NCBI GenBank assembly: GCA_033558025.1
Contig: JAUCEF010000018.1
Coordinates: 3,720,001 to 3,784,000, forward strand
Reading direction: 5' to 3'
Origin: Phytophthora sp. 'mugwort'
Taxonomy: Eukaryota; Oomycota; Peronosporomycetes; Peronosporales; Peronosporaceae
DNA length: 64,000 nt
Of the stretch, positions 34,681 to 44,391 are shown piece after piece; the first letter of the stretch is position 1, and each line of letters starts with the position of its first letter. The position numbers and the translations under genes are program-made. Below the pieces are notes generated by a model, which was given only the letters and a program-made list of their open reading frames with translations, did not search any database and had not been told where the DNA came from.

Positions 34681-36420
34681 TTATAATGTCTTGAATTTCT
34701 GGAGCAGTTTAGTGAGCTGGTGCTGTTGTGCATTTTCGACAAATTGGAGCGACTTTGGCAATGATCCACCTCCCGATGAAAAGCTAGACACATCATCAGC
34801 AGTATTTGGACGTGGGAGGGCCACTGCATTCCCCGTACTCGTAGCAAAAGGTGTGCACTGCTCCCAAGTTCGAAATTGGGCTTGGACTTCTTCAATTTGC
34901 GTCACGATTTCGACGAAAGCAGCTTTGTCGATCTCTTTTTTTCCGTCGAGATATGAATTTCGAGAGTAGAAGCTGAAAAATGACTGAAGGAGGTCCTCAT
35001 GTTGATAACAAAACAGCGGCCCGTACAACATGCTGAGAGCATTACAGAAACCGCCTTGGAAATCCATAACATGCTTCCGAATGTTGTACGAGGGCTTGGA
35101 AATCCGCACTCCCCACTTCTGGAAAGCTTCTTCTACTGCAATAAAGCCAGTGGCTGGTGATATCACTCGATTGTACTTGCTTATGGACGCTTGGCCTTGA
35201 ATAAGTGGGAAAAACTTCCACTGGTTTCGTAGACGCCGACAAAGTTGGTGGAAATATCGACTAACTAAGCGCAGATGCAGCGCCTCGGCGTAGCTTAAGT
35301 AACACACAGTGTCGACGACGCAATGCACAGGGATCGACTCGAATTGGCCAACACGGACTCGTCTAGTATCTCGAGGAAAAGCCACTACCAGACAGCTGTA
35401 GATATCACGAGTCTGAACTGCTCGTGGTCTCTGAGCTAATGAGATTTTGTCACGTCTTGGAAGCGACGACCGGGCAATTGTTACGAGCATGTTGGAGCAA
35501 ATGGCTATTGCGCATGGGTGGTTTGTCTGGAACAAATGAGCTGCCTTGACAATGTGAAGGCAGACTCCAACGTCCGAGAATATCAACAATTCGCGTCTTC
35601 CAGCGTCACAAACGATGATTTCTCCATGAATTCCGGTCACGATGTCGCATGGTACGTCAAAGACAGAGTGACGTATTGGTCGAAGGTCTATTGTGTCCAC
35701 TCCGTTCATTGCTGGTGGGGAGCCACGACGATTACCCCATTCGAGCAACGGCCGTCCTCTCTCTGAGAACCGCTGGATGCGTTGATTACCTTCGTCACAC
35801 ACAAAAAAGTCGCCGTTTCCATTCACAGTAAGAGCGCACGGGTTGGTAAACTCTCCACGTCTCCATCCGTATCGCCCTATCACCAGAACGACAAGACCCG
35901 TGACAGTCATTACTTGAATATGATGATTGCCAGCGTCCACTATGGCAATATATCCACGTGGTGTAAACTTTAAGTCGCTGATAGCTTTAAACTCTCCTCG
36001 ACCAGTGCCTGGACGTCCAAATAAATTCTTTAACTCACCGGATCCTGAGAAGATCTGGACACGACTGAGTTTTCCATCAGCTACAGCGATTTCGCCTCTG
36101 AGATTCACAGCAACCGCGACGGGCTCACAAAACTGACCTGGTGCTGAGCCACGACCTCCAATGATACCAACGTATTCGCTTTCGTTCAATGTCATTTTCA
36201 TCCCTGTAGCGTCAGGACTGAAGCTTGCTTTATACGAGTAGACACAACAGTGGACGACGTCACATAGTAGCAGACACTTGGTCAACGGGTTCCAACAAAC
36301 TCCTCGAGATGCTGGCAAACTGCAGTCTTTGCCACCGAAAAGATCTTCCTTCACTACAACGCCGTGTTTCTCGAGATCTCGATAGTCTCGTCCACAGACC
36401 GGCGTGACGTTTAACTCCAT
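34681..36420 (-). CDS. NHL-repeat protein with F-box-like segment, 579 aa
   Basis: From the Met at 36420 the protein has at least three NHL-type beta-propeller blades in about residues 80-240. Each has the form GxxGxGxF followed by hydrophobic strands (GGRGSAPGQFCEPVAVAV, GRPGTGRGEFKAISDLKF, RYGWRRGEFTNPCALTV). Strands such as IIVCDAGRRELLIFSD continue the propeller. Around residue 390 comes an F-box-like helix pair (YLSYAEALHLRLVSRYFHQL), then a C-terminal region of about 190 residues I do not recognise. No transmembrane segment is visible in this part. NHL plus F-box suggests a substrate adaptor, but that is inference. The same frame stays open upstream to 36885 into the transporter remnant, so the true N-terminus is uncertain. 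Confidence 0.75.
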   Translation of the reverse strand: MELNVTPVCGRDYRDLEKHGVVVKEDLFGGKDCSLPASRGVCWNPLTKCLLLCDVVHCCVYSYKASFSPDATGMKMTLNESEYVGIIGGRGSAPGQFCEPVAVAVNLRGEIAVADGKLSRVQIFSGSGELKNLFGRPGTGRGEFKAISDLKFTPRGYIAIVDAGNHHIQVMTVTGLVVLVIGRYGWRRGEFTNPCALTVNGNGDFFVCDEGNQRIQRFSERGRPLLEWGNRRGSPPAMNGVDTIDLRPIRHSVFDVPCDIVTGIHGEIIVCDAGRRELLIFSDVGVCLHIVKAAHLFQTNHPCAIAICSNMLVTIARSSLPRRDKISLAQRPRAVQTRDIYSCLVVAFPRDTRRVRVGQFESIPVHCVVDTVCYLSYAEALHLRLVSRYFHQLCRRLRNQWKFFPLIQGQASISKYNRVISPATGFIAVEEAFQKWGVRISKPSYNIRKHVMDFQGGFCNALSMLYGPLFCYQHEDLLQSFFSFYSRNSYLDGKKEIDKAAFVEIVTQIEEVQAQFRTWEQCTPFATSTGNAVALPRPNTADDVSSFSSGGGSLPKSLQFVENAQQHQLTKLLQKFKTL

Positions 36421-36537
36421 TTGAAAACTTAAAAGATGCGTCGCCTGTTCATAAAGTATTTGACGACATTTGTGTCCTGACCGTTGGAATGCAGTTGAAC
36501 GATATCGTAGTTTTTTTGTCGATTTCTCGACGTTTGT

Positions 36538-37984
36538 GCCTTGTTTCGAGATGCATCCGAGATACAACGAGAGCACCAATATGCAGATTGTACATAGAGT
36601 CATATTGACTAGGAAGAGCTGTGGCCAAGACGCCAGGACGCTCGGTAAAAAGGTTAATATCATACTAGCTACTGATGCTGAAGCGCCGAAAAACCCCATG
36701 AGGAACCCTTGCGGTCGTGTACCGAGCACTTTGGAAAAGGCGAACACGATCACAGCCGACGTTAGCGGACAACCCCCCCCCCCCCCCCCCCAACACCCCC
36801 CCCCCCCCAACGCTCCAAACGAAGCCTTGAGCCGCCAAAAAGACGTGGAATTGATGCAACGAATGGGTTTCGTGTGTCTCGTCATTGCTCTCCTTCTTCA
36901 TGGGCAGATCCACACACAACGTCAAGAGAATCGCGTTGCCTACGAGCAACATGGCAAACCCAACGAGCAGAAAGCCGACGTCAGAGATTTTTCGACGCAG
37001 TACGTGCACGGAGCCGTTGAAAATCAATCCAAGCAGCCCGAGGCCGAGATAGAAGGAAGCTGAATCTTGTATCGCCTCGACGGCGTCTTTCTGTGCAGCA
37101 GTCGTCCGGTTTGTCATTTCAAGGAAGAGAGGTACATGGACCGTCTCGAAAATCGACAGAATCCCACGAGCATTGGAATTCAAGAAGATGAAAACCAACA
37201 TCCCGAGTGCTACCACACGATCCGAGAGAATCGGAGAGATAATTCTGAAGAGCTCGTGACGACTTTCCGGCTGCTTGATTGGTATCGTCTTCAGCATCGT
37301 GAACGTTAATTGTCAAGGTCTTGTCCGACGTTATCGTGCTCTTTGGGGCGTCGTCACGCGAGACTGAGTTGTCATAGATCACGTTGTTGAACAGGATTGT
37401 GAGCAGATTAATCCCAATCAGCAGGAAACCGGGGGCTCTCAAGCGGTTGAACTGCAGCAGCTCGCCCACCATGTCGACGTTTTTGTCTCCAACGACACTT
37501 CCAAGACCTGGCGTCAACGCGTACGCGAGGAACACAACTGTCGCGAAAAGCGTGAAGTACTGCAGTCTCTGGTCCACACGTGTGAGCATGGCAATATCGA
37601 CAGACACTGCGATTGCCAGTACCAGTATCGAAGCCAATGACCAAGCGACTTAAGGCGAGCAGCGTCTTGCTACGTACTGACGGACTGTACGGCAGAAATA
37701 TACAGCAAAATTGCCGGCCACGGCACACGCGGCCGACACGTTGAACAGCACACGAAACGACGTGCGGTCACAGAGCCTCCCGAATAGCAGCGACAACAAG
37801 AACCTCTCGACGCTGAAGAGGGAAGTGAGAAGTCCAAGATCCTCCAGTCCGCTTCCAACTCCTGAACGTACGTGAACAACGTCGGTAACACGAGACCACG
37901 CGCTGCTTCGGCTCCAAACTCGACCAAATGAATCAACGCCATGTGCGCGTACCACGACCGCACTCGACGGCGAACGGGAGTCAC
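36538..37984 (-). pseudogene. MFS transporter (MFSD8/CLN7-like), frameshifted
   Basis: On the minus strand, from the Met at 37984, come MALIHLVEFGAEAARG and LPTLFTYVQEL, then LTSLFSVERFLLSLLFGRL. The middle spans include LQYFTLFATVVFLAYAL and FLLIGINLLTILFNNVI, and later VFIFLNSNARGILSIFETV. The last part reads VFAFSKVLGTRPQGFLMGF and LFLVNMTLCTICILVLSLYL. The SKxLGxRPQGxxMG signature is that of MFSD8-like lysosomal MFS proteins. The frame changes near 37868 and near 37250-37290, and again at the poly-C tract 36773-36808. A stop-containing stretch near 37640-37700 may be an intron. Neighbouring long genes show no such shifts, so I favour real decay over sequencing error, except possibly at the homopolymers. 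Confidence 0.7.
36773..36808. repeat. Double poly-C tract (19 and 13 Cs) inside the transporter coding region
   Basis: C19-AACA-C13 on the plus strand. On the minus strand it lies between GFVWS and PLTSAVIVFAFSK of the transporter, where relatives have only a short Gly-containing turn. The frame before and after differs, so tract length decides whether the protein is continuous. Confidence 0.9.
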
Positions 37985-38272
37985 TGATCAACGTCCAATG
38001 CTACGTTTATCAGCCCAAAATTCTTCACTTGAGCAGCAGATTCCTCGTCAAAAGAGACCGTCGACGTCTCTCCTGCGCCCATGCCACTAGAATGTCAAAA
38101 CTGCAACGTTTGACACATTCAGTGTCGAAACTTCAGTAAATCATCCTACTGTCTCGATTTTAATCCAATGATGTCACATGTACCCATCATATTAACCAAT
38201 CCGATCACGTAGATCTGGCCCATCCCCCTGATCAGCCAGTCAATTCCCGAACGTACCCCCTCGAGCGCAACA
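37985..38272. promoter_or_regulatory. Divergent promoter region, transporter remnant / AK-HSDH
   Basis: 288 bp between the start of the minus-strand transporter and the plus-strand aspartokinase gene. It must hold the 5' end of the latter. No convincing initiator was singled out. Confidence 0.4.
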
Positions 38273-41026
38273 ATGGACTGCACGTCGCCGTCGATGCTCA
38301 TCGGCGCCAACTGGCCCAAGGAGGTACTGGACAACCCGCTGTCGCTGGATGGCGACACCTTCTCGCTCTCGGCTGCGGTCGACGGCCCATTGCAGACTGA
38401 ATTCAGCCACTTGGACCACCGCAATGGCAAGCGCAACGTCTACAAGTTTGGCGGCACGTCGGTGGGCAGCCCCGCACGACTCTGTGGCCTCGTGCGCATC
38501 GTTCGCGATGAACGGGAGCGTGTCCTAGCTGTGATAGTGTCAGCTATGGGCCACACGACCGATTACCTGCTGGAGGCCGTGGCGTTCGCGGCCAAAGGAG
38601 ACGCTGACAGCGCGTTGAAGGTCGTGGACCAGATCCAGGCTCTGACGCTCACGAATGCCCACGATACGCAGAAGAAACTCGAAGTAGAGGATGCGGAGGA
38701 CATGACCGAGTGGATTGTCGACCACTTTAAGCCCCTGCGCGAGCTTCTCTTCGGGATCTGTTTGCTGCAGGAGCAGACGACGGCGGCTACAGACACGGTA
38801 CTGTCGTTCGGCGAACGCATCAGTGCGAAGATTGTCGCCAAACTTCTGACCAAGGCGGGCGTTGAGGCCTTCTTTATGGACGCCAGAGACTGGTTGATCA
38901 CGGACGACACGCATGGCTGTGCCAAAGTGTTGTTTGACGAGTCCAAGCAGAAGTTGCAAGAGCTGGCGACACACTGGAAGCCGAACACGCTGCCGGTTAT
39001 CACGGGGTTCATTGCGAAATCCCGTAGCGGCCGTACGACTACACTGGGACGCAACGGATCGGACTATACTGCGACCTTGGTCGGCTCGTCGCTCGGTGCC
39101 GACTACGTGCTGATCAACACTGACATCTCGGGAGTCATGACGGCAGATCCACGGATCGTGGACCGGGCGGTGGCGCTCTCTCATCTCAACCACCACGAGG
39201 CGCTGGAGCTCGCAGTCTACGGCACCCGCATGTTCCACGCACGCACAATGGTGCCGCTTATTAAGGGCGACGTGACCATGCTCATCCGCAACACTATGGA
39301 CCCGAATGGCCACGGTACGTACATCAGCGATATTGGCCGCTCAGGAACCCGCGAGACGTGTACCACATCGCTGGAGAACCTTGCGGTCATCGAGGCACGC
39401 ACGCGTATCCTTCAGGACGGTAGCAGCGATCCCCATCAACAGGAAAACATCGGCGCTCGAGTGACAAAAGTTCTGGAAGAGCTCAAGATCCCCGTGTGGC
39501 TCTCAATTCGTGGCGCTCATGGACAAGCTATCAGCGTCGTTGTGCCTCGTAGTGCTGAGCAAATCGCGTGCGCAGCCATCAACGCCGAGCTGAGCGTTGA
39601 GATTGAGTCTCATGAAGTGGACCCTCTGAACTCCGAGTCGCCCGTGACGATGCTTTCTGTCGTGGCCGAAGACTTGTCCAAGGTGCCGTACAACCAGACG
39701 AAATTCTTCGGAGCTCTTGCTGACGCGGGCATTGAAGTGCTCGCTGTCGGACAGGGCACGAGCTCGCGTTCATTGAGCTGCGTCATCCGTGGCGTCGACA
39801 CCAAAGTGGCTGTGCGTCGTGTGCATGACGCCTTCAACGTGGACTACCTGGTCACTAACGTCGTCCTGCTTGGCTGCAACCACATTACATTGGGCGTCGT
39901 GCGCCAGCTTCAGAAGCAACAAGAACTCTACCGCTATCAGCACAAGACCCGCGTGAACATCGTTGGCTTTGGTTCCAAGTGCTCGGATTTCCTGTACAAC
40001 CCCAAGGGCTTCACATTCGAGGAGCTTCTCACGCGTCTTGAAGGATGCAAGAGCGCGACAGCTGTCGTGTCGGCTTCATCCGTTTCTACTGCGTCGACTC
40101 CGTACTCGGGTGCTCCATCTCTTGAGCAGCTGGACCAGTTGCAAGACTTTGCGATCCCCATCTTGATCGACTGTTCTGGCCAGAGCAACACGTTAGATCT
40201 CTACTCAGCCTGCATCGAGCGTGGCATCCACGTCGTCGCCTCCAATGCACGCTCGGTGTGCTGTCTGCCGGCGACATCATCACGTGAAAGTGTGGCGACG
40301 ACGCGGTCCAAGACGGGCCGTACGTTCTTCATGTACACGTCCACGATCGGCGCCAGTTTGCCCGTCATTGACACGCTTGGCAACATCTTGCGCACAGGTG
40401 ATCGGGTTCTAGGCATTGAGACGTCGTTGAGTGGTTCAATGAACTTCGTCACCAACGAAGTCATGAAGGGCAAGAAACTGTCCCAAGCTGTCGGCCAGGT
40501 GCTTCGTAAGGGCTACTGCGAGCGTGACCCTCGTGAGGATTTCACCGGTACGGACATGGTCGCGAAGATTGTCGTGCTGGCTCGTGCTCTCGGTGTTCAT
40601 ATCAATTCGAGCGCTGTTGAGCTGGAACCTCTCATCCCTCAAAGCGTTCTCGACACCATCGCCTGGTCGAATGACATGGCGGTGGACGACGTTGTCTCCG
40701 GCCTCGAGTCGTATGACGAGACCTTCCACGAGAAGTACTACGTGCCGGCTATGGCCGAGAACAAGCGTCTCCATTACGTTGCGTCGATCGACCTGTCCAA
40801 GTTCCCGTCTCTCAAGGCCAAGATCCAGCCTATGCTCGTGAACGAAGACCACCCCGCTTTCTATACCAAGGACAACGAGATCGCCTTTGGTTTTTCCTCA
40901 GTGCAATACCCCAATCAACTGGTTCTCAAAGGCTCCGGTACCGGTGCTGCAGCTAGTGCCACTGGTGTCCTCCGTGACGTCCTCACGATTCTCAATTCAC
41001 TCAATGGCAAGAACGTTCACGTCTAA
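38273..41026 (+). CDS. Bifunctional aspartokinase / homoserine dehydrogenase, 917 aa
   Basis: One uninterrupted 918-codon frame. The N-terminal aspartokinase has KFGGTSVGSPARL (about residues 57-69), GRNGSDYTATLVGSSLGAD and an ACT-type regulatory middle (about 390-525). The C-terminal homoserine dehydrogenase keeps LSGSMNFVTNEV and the catalytic stretch GYCERDPREDFTGTDMVAK (about 745-765), with Glu, Asp, Asp and Lys in the expected places. The enzyme should catalyse the first and third steps from aspartate to threonine/methionine. Odd points: the NAD(P)-binding loop near residue 530 reads LLGCNHITLGVV instead of GxGxxG, and the usual Asn-Lys pair reads SNARS (about 655). The dehydrogenase half may be altered or inactive. 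The gene end (stop codon) is included in the inverted duplication with 7.3 kb. Confidence 0.92.
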   Translation: MDCTSPSMLIGANWPKEVLDNPLSLDGDTFSLSAAVDGPLQTEFSHLDHRNGKRNVYKFGGTSVGSPARLCGLVRIVRDERERVLAVIVSAMGHTTDYLLEAVAFAAKGDADSALKVVDQIQALTLTNAHDTQKKLEVEDAEDMTEWIVDHFKPLRELLFGICLLQEQTTAATDTVLSFGERISAKIVAKLLTKAGVEAFFMDARDWLITDDTHGCAKVLFDESKQKLQELATHWKPNTLPVITGFIAKSRSGRTTTLGRNGSDYTATLVGSSLGADYVLINTDISGVMTADPRIVDRAVALSHLNHHEALELAVYGTRMFHARTMVPLIKGDVTMLIRNTMDPNGHGTYISDIGRSGTRETCTTSLENLAVIEARTRILQDGSSDPHQQENIGARVTKVLEELKIPVWLSIRGAHGQAISVVVPRSAEQIACAAINAELSVEIESHEVDPLNSESPVTMLSVVAEDLSKVPYNQTKFFGALADAGIEVLAVGQGTSSRSLSCVIRGVDTKVAVRRVHDAFNVDYLVTNVVLLGCNHITLGVVRQLQKQQELYRYQHKTRVNIVGFGSKCSDFLYNPKGFTFEELLTRLEGCKSATAVVSASSVSTASTPYSGAPSLEQLDQLQDFAIPILIDCSGQSNTLDLYSACIERGIHVVASNARSVCCLPATSSRESVATTRSKTGRTFFMYTSTIGASLPVIDTLGNILRTGDRVLGIETSLSGSMNFVTNEVMKGKKLSQAVGQVLRKGYCERDPREDFTGTDMVAKIVVLARALGVHINSSAVELEPLIPQSVLDTIAWSNDMAVDDVVSGLESYDETFHEKYYVPAMAENKRLHYVASIDLSKFPSLKAKIQPMLVNEDHPAFYTKDNEIAFGFSSVQYPNQLVLKGSGTGAAASATGVLRDVLTILNSLNGKNVHV

Positions 41027-41313
41027 ACTGACGAAGATAGGGAGTGCAGGTTGACTGCAAAAGTGACCGACCGACCCAAGGGTGCGCTCGGTGTGCGTAG
41101 CTGTCGTACTTCCATTCCAAACTATGTATAGATCAATACACAAAACACCTTGTCAAACAAACAAAAAGTTAGGTAAATTCCGAATTAGTAATTGTGGAAC
41201 GCAAAAATTGTTGATTACTCGAGAAAAAAAAAGCTTTGTAACCTCCGTTTTTTTCGTCACGAATTCATGGACCCGATACCAATATGTTTTTGATCCGGTA
41301 GAACGTCGTTTAC

Positions 41314-41934
41314 TTACGTCGAAGTGGTAGTCGCTGCAGCAAGAGCGACTGGGGTCGACTTGGACATAGCAGTCGGAGAAACCATTGAGGCAGCCATTGG
41401 AGTCCCAGGGGTAGTCGTCGGAGCCGTAGCACCCAGCAAACCCACGACGAAACCAGCCACCGCACTCATCTTACCGCTTCTTGCAGCCGAAATGATCCCG
41501 GCCGTATTGGAGAGCGCAGCCGGGTTGGCCGAGATGCTTGATAAGAGACCAGAAATATCTTGAGTCGTCATCGTGCTGGCTGCACCTGCCTCCGGACTGT
41601 TCGATACCATTTCCTTGATCGTCTTGGCGAGTTGGACGCGGTCACTCTTGGAAATGAGAATGTTGCTGCCTTTGACGAGGATATTGTTGCCTGAAGCTTT
41701 GATCTTGTTGGTGATGACGCCGACGGGAACGAAGAGCGACGGAGTGCTGTGTCCGCGCATATTGGGGGTCGTCGTGGTCATGCCTTGGTCGGTAGTTGTG
41801 GCTTCGTCCGAGGTCATAGCTAGGTTGGTCGTCATATCGGACTTCATCGTAGCACCCATGGCGTTCAACGGAGTAGCAGCCGTCACGACGGACACCACGT
41901 AGGCAAGTGCAATAGTAGCAATTGACAGCTTCAT
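41314..41934 (-). CDS. Secreted Thr/Ala/Met-rich protein, 206 aa (copy 2)
   Basis: It encodes exactly the same 206 residues as 6399-7019, from the ATG at 41934, with the same signal peptide, Thr/Met-rich section and Ala/Thr/Pro tail. It is convergent with AK-HSDH, with 287 bp between the stops. Its 5' leader differs from copy 1 by a palindromic insertion about 65 bp upstream of the ATG, so expression of the two copies could differ although the proteins do not. The function is unknown. Confidence 0.8.
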   Translation of the reverse strand: MKLSIATIALAYVVSVVTAATPLNAMGATMKSDMTTNLAMTSDEATTTDQGMTTTTPNMRGHSTPSLFVPVGVITNKIKASGNNILVKGSNILISKSDRVQLAKTIKEMVSNSPEAGAASTMTTQDISGLLSSISANPAALSNTAGIISAARSGKMSAVAGFVVGLLGATAPTTTPGTPMAASMVSPTAMSKSTPVALAAATTTST

Positions 41935-41992
41935 GTTGGAGCTTGAGGAGGAGGGAGATGACTTAGGTACTTGGAGTCCAAAGGAACAATGA

Positions 41993-42039
41993 CAGAGACC
42001 AAGTTTCTGTGTCGAAACACAGAGAAACTTGGTCCTCTG
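41993..42039. repeat. Near-perfect palindrome in the leader of copy 2
   Basis: GACCAAGTTTCTGTG (41997) is followed, after the spacer TCGAAA, by CACAGAGAAACTTGGTC (to 42034), a stem with a two-base bulge. In copy 1 (near 6311-6350) only one arm is present. The extra arm is a 26-base inverted copy of the adjacent sequence. Confidence 0.9.
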
Positions 42040-42175
42040 CCTTCGAGGCCTGTACGAATCATGGAAAAGACAGAGAAACCCGACGATATTGGCATCGAGA
42101 GTTAGCAGAGATTTCTAGGCTATGACGCTTGAGTTTATTCATCTCCAGTTCAAGTGCGCCAGACCTTTCAATTTG

Positions 42176-42828
42176 CTGAATGCCTTTATTGAACGCCAAA
42201 TACTTTCTAGGACATTCCACCTTTTTAATTACGCGTCCGAGATGATGGCTTAAGAATTTTGTTGTAATTATGTCTGTCGGCGAGGAGCTGCCTCAGCTTG
42301 ATAAGGACTTGCCTATAAATATTATAATGCAAGCTAAAAGTCAACGCTTCTCCCAGCTCGCGCTGCAAATGCGCGACAAATACTTGCGGATTGAAGGTTT
42401 ACATTGCCCATTGAGCTTGTGATTTGCGAGTAATCGGCGCGGAAGTGCATGTATCTCGACCTCCATTTCCCTTCATCGCCCGATGGTCATGTCTCCGGAT
42501 AAAATACCGTGTAGGCTGGGATAGAATTTTTAAGGATGTGGTGCTAAAATACATTGTGCGTTCGATTCAATTTTTTTTTAAGCGATTGCCGACCATCGAA
42601 AAAAATAGAGACCTTTGATCACGTATTTTACGAGACTCGGAGTGTTGCTCCTCGAGCAGCTACACGTCTGGTAAATTGTACTTCATAAAGTAAAATGTAA
42701 AATTGCTGGGATCACCATTTGCTCGCGTTGTACTCGGTTAAGTTCGTGTACGCCCATCGGTCACTGAGAGGTCCCAACTGTCATAACTGAAGACCCAAAG
42801 GAAACATGCCAGGGGCTGAGGGCTTGAA
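42176..42828. other. No gene recognised
   Basis: AT-rich single-copy sequence. A TATA-like stretch lies near 42310 (CTATAAATATTATAATG), but no gene follows it in a recognisable frame. Confidence 0.5.
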
Positions 42829-43121
42829 GACTCGAAGAGGGTCCATTTCGGGTTGCTGATCCGAAGAAGCGGTCGCACTTCAACCAGCTTGACTGCGACA
42901 AACTGATGCTGATCGTTGCTCGTTGCAAGACGTATTTGGCGCCTCACGGCGGCGGCGAGTTGGAGTGGCAAGCGGTTGCAGACAAACTGAATGAGGCTGT
43001 TAATGGCTCGTTTTCCCTCAGGGCATGTCATGACAAGGTTGCTGCTCAGATAAAGAAGCACAAACAAGATCAGCGGCAAGCCGCCGAGCTAGTGGTGTTT
43101 CTGAAGAGCATACGACGTTGA
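42829..43121 (+). pseudogene. Myb/SANT-like DNA-binding domain fragment
   Basis: An open plus-strand frame reads through FNQLDCDKLMLIVARCKTYL and then LEWQAVADKLNEAVNGSF and CHDKVAAQIKKHKQDQR. This is the helix pattern of Myb/SANT-like or trihelix domains that are common in oomycete genomes and often transposon-borne. It stops at 43121 without the usual downstream protein. A neighbouring frame (SDYSRLRREYW) may continue it. It is probably a decayed gene or transposon piece; the start was not found. Confidence 0.5.
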
Positions 43122-43589
43122 GCGACTATAGCCGCCTGCGACGTGAATATTGGGTGCTAAGGCACTGACAGCACCACAACCAATATTTGAGTTCATTGTA
43201 TTCTCAGCTGGTCTTCAGCTAGCATGTCCGTCGGTAAACAACTTCATATTGGCGTCATTAGCTATACCACGGCTGAGTTGTTGCTCATGCGCAAATACCC
43301 TACCAGATGAATCCAAGCCACTTGCTCTAGCAAAGCATTCCACTAGATCCAGCATCTGAAGCTCGACCGCGCCAGTATTTCCGTGTAGAGACGATGAAGG
43401 TGGCCCTGTGGACGGCGAATTAAAGTCACTGTGCCATCACCACAATGTTGGATCACTGTACGGCACTGTTCTTCGTCGGATGAGATGCCGTGCGAGCTCA
43501 CAAACGGCCCGGTCGGGTTGCCGCTGCTGCTGTCCGCCGTAAGTGCAATGGCATCTGTGCAGAGGATCCCCAGTCATCTGTTATTTTTA

Positions 43590-43627
<38 letters not shown>

Positions 43628-44030
43628 AACCCATCCAATTTGAAGTATGCAATGCTGCAGTTATATCTGCGTATACGATTACGTACCATTACGCTATTTG
43701 GGGCCAAGTTGCGTTCTTCCAGGAACTTACGATAGCTTTCACGCGTTGGATCGCACGGCTATGAATCATCTAAACTCTATGGACTGGTTATGGTCGAAAA
43801 AAAATAGCGTAAAGTACTTGAGCAAAAAGTCTTTAATAAAACTCATTTAGAATTACGCTGGCAGCTTTGGTAGCCTTTCAGTTCCAGAATTTTACCGGGT
43901 TGCGGAGGTGACCACCTCAGCGCTGTCGCACACGAGCCTCCCCTATCAAATACCGGGGGTACATTTCGGCCCCCGACCTTCCTCGGGTGCATGGGCGACA
44001 TTATCGCGAGCAATTACCCAAGATCGTGGT
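43122..44030. other. Mostly featureless relic sequence
   Basis: Apart from the CT microsatellite no gene is recognisable. Some minus-strand sequence around 43220-43370 looks codon-like (LVECFARASGLDSSGRVF) but could not be assigned. Confidence 0.4.
43593..43626. repeat. (CT)17 microsatellite
   Basis: Seventeen uninterrupted CT dinucleotides. Confidence 0.97.
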
Positions 44031-44391
44031 TGTAACGGGGTTATATGAAGAGTGCCAAGTGACTCTTCAGAATTGTTTACCCAAGTACCCTAGTGACGTA
44101 GCCAACATCACTATGACGTCACTGTAATGACGTCACAGATGGGTACCACACATGTGGTACAAGATCATCAGAACTACCCAATAGGACAACATCTAGGATA
44201 CTTTATAGGTGACTTACAGTTAGTATGTAGACGCATTAAGGATATCACCTATAAATATATTCAGTCTTATATTACCTAATTTGATTACAGCCCCCTCACA
44301 CCAGGGACTTGTGAACTGCCGTTCACGGAGGGTTTGTATTCTCTCCGGAAGTCACATTTCCTGTGCGCAAGGTTTTATGTACCCCCTTACA
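44031..44391. mobile_element. Probable solo LTR
   Basis: The 361-bp segment starts TGTAACGGGG and ends CCCCCTTACA, imperfect inverted ends with TG...CA. It contains a TATA-like box (CCTATAAATATATT near 44248) and lies in featureless DNA. The flanking 5-mers (GTGGT and GTATA) share only GT, so there is no clean target duplication. No second copy or internal region occurs in the window. Confidence 0.5.

Larger units (their letters stand above)
41020..42175 (-). repeat. Inverted duplicate block B, partner of 6190-7317
   Basis: It begins inside the last codons of the AK-HSDH gene (TTCACGTCTAA) and runs leftward-equivalent to about 42175. Identity is essentially complete to about 41996 and lower beyond. 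The breakpoint at the gene end shows that this locus was the donor or that the two were joined by recombination here. Confidence 0.95.

Noticed and set aside
40086..40852. Antisense open frames within AK-HSDH, SAPS and DDX42
   Set aside because: Long GC-balanced genes give open antisense frames by codon bias; none shows domains or its own signals.
43870..44030. tRNA gene near the start of the LTR-like segment
   Set aside because: Stem-like GC stretches are present, but no anticodon arm or T-loop GTTCRANNC fits a cloverleaf.
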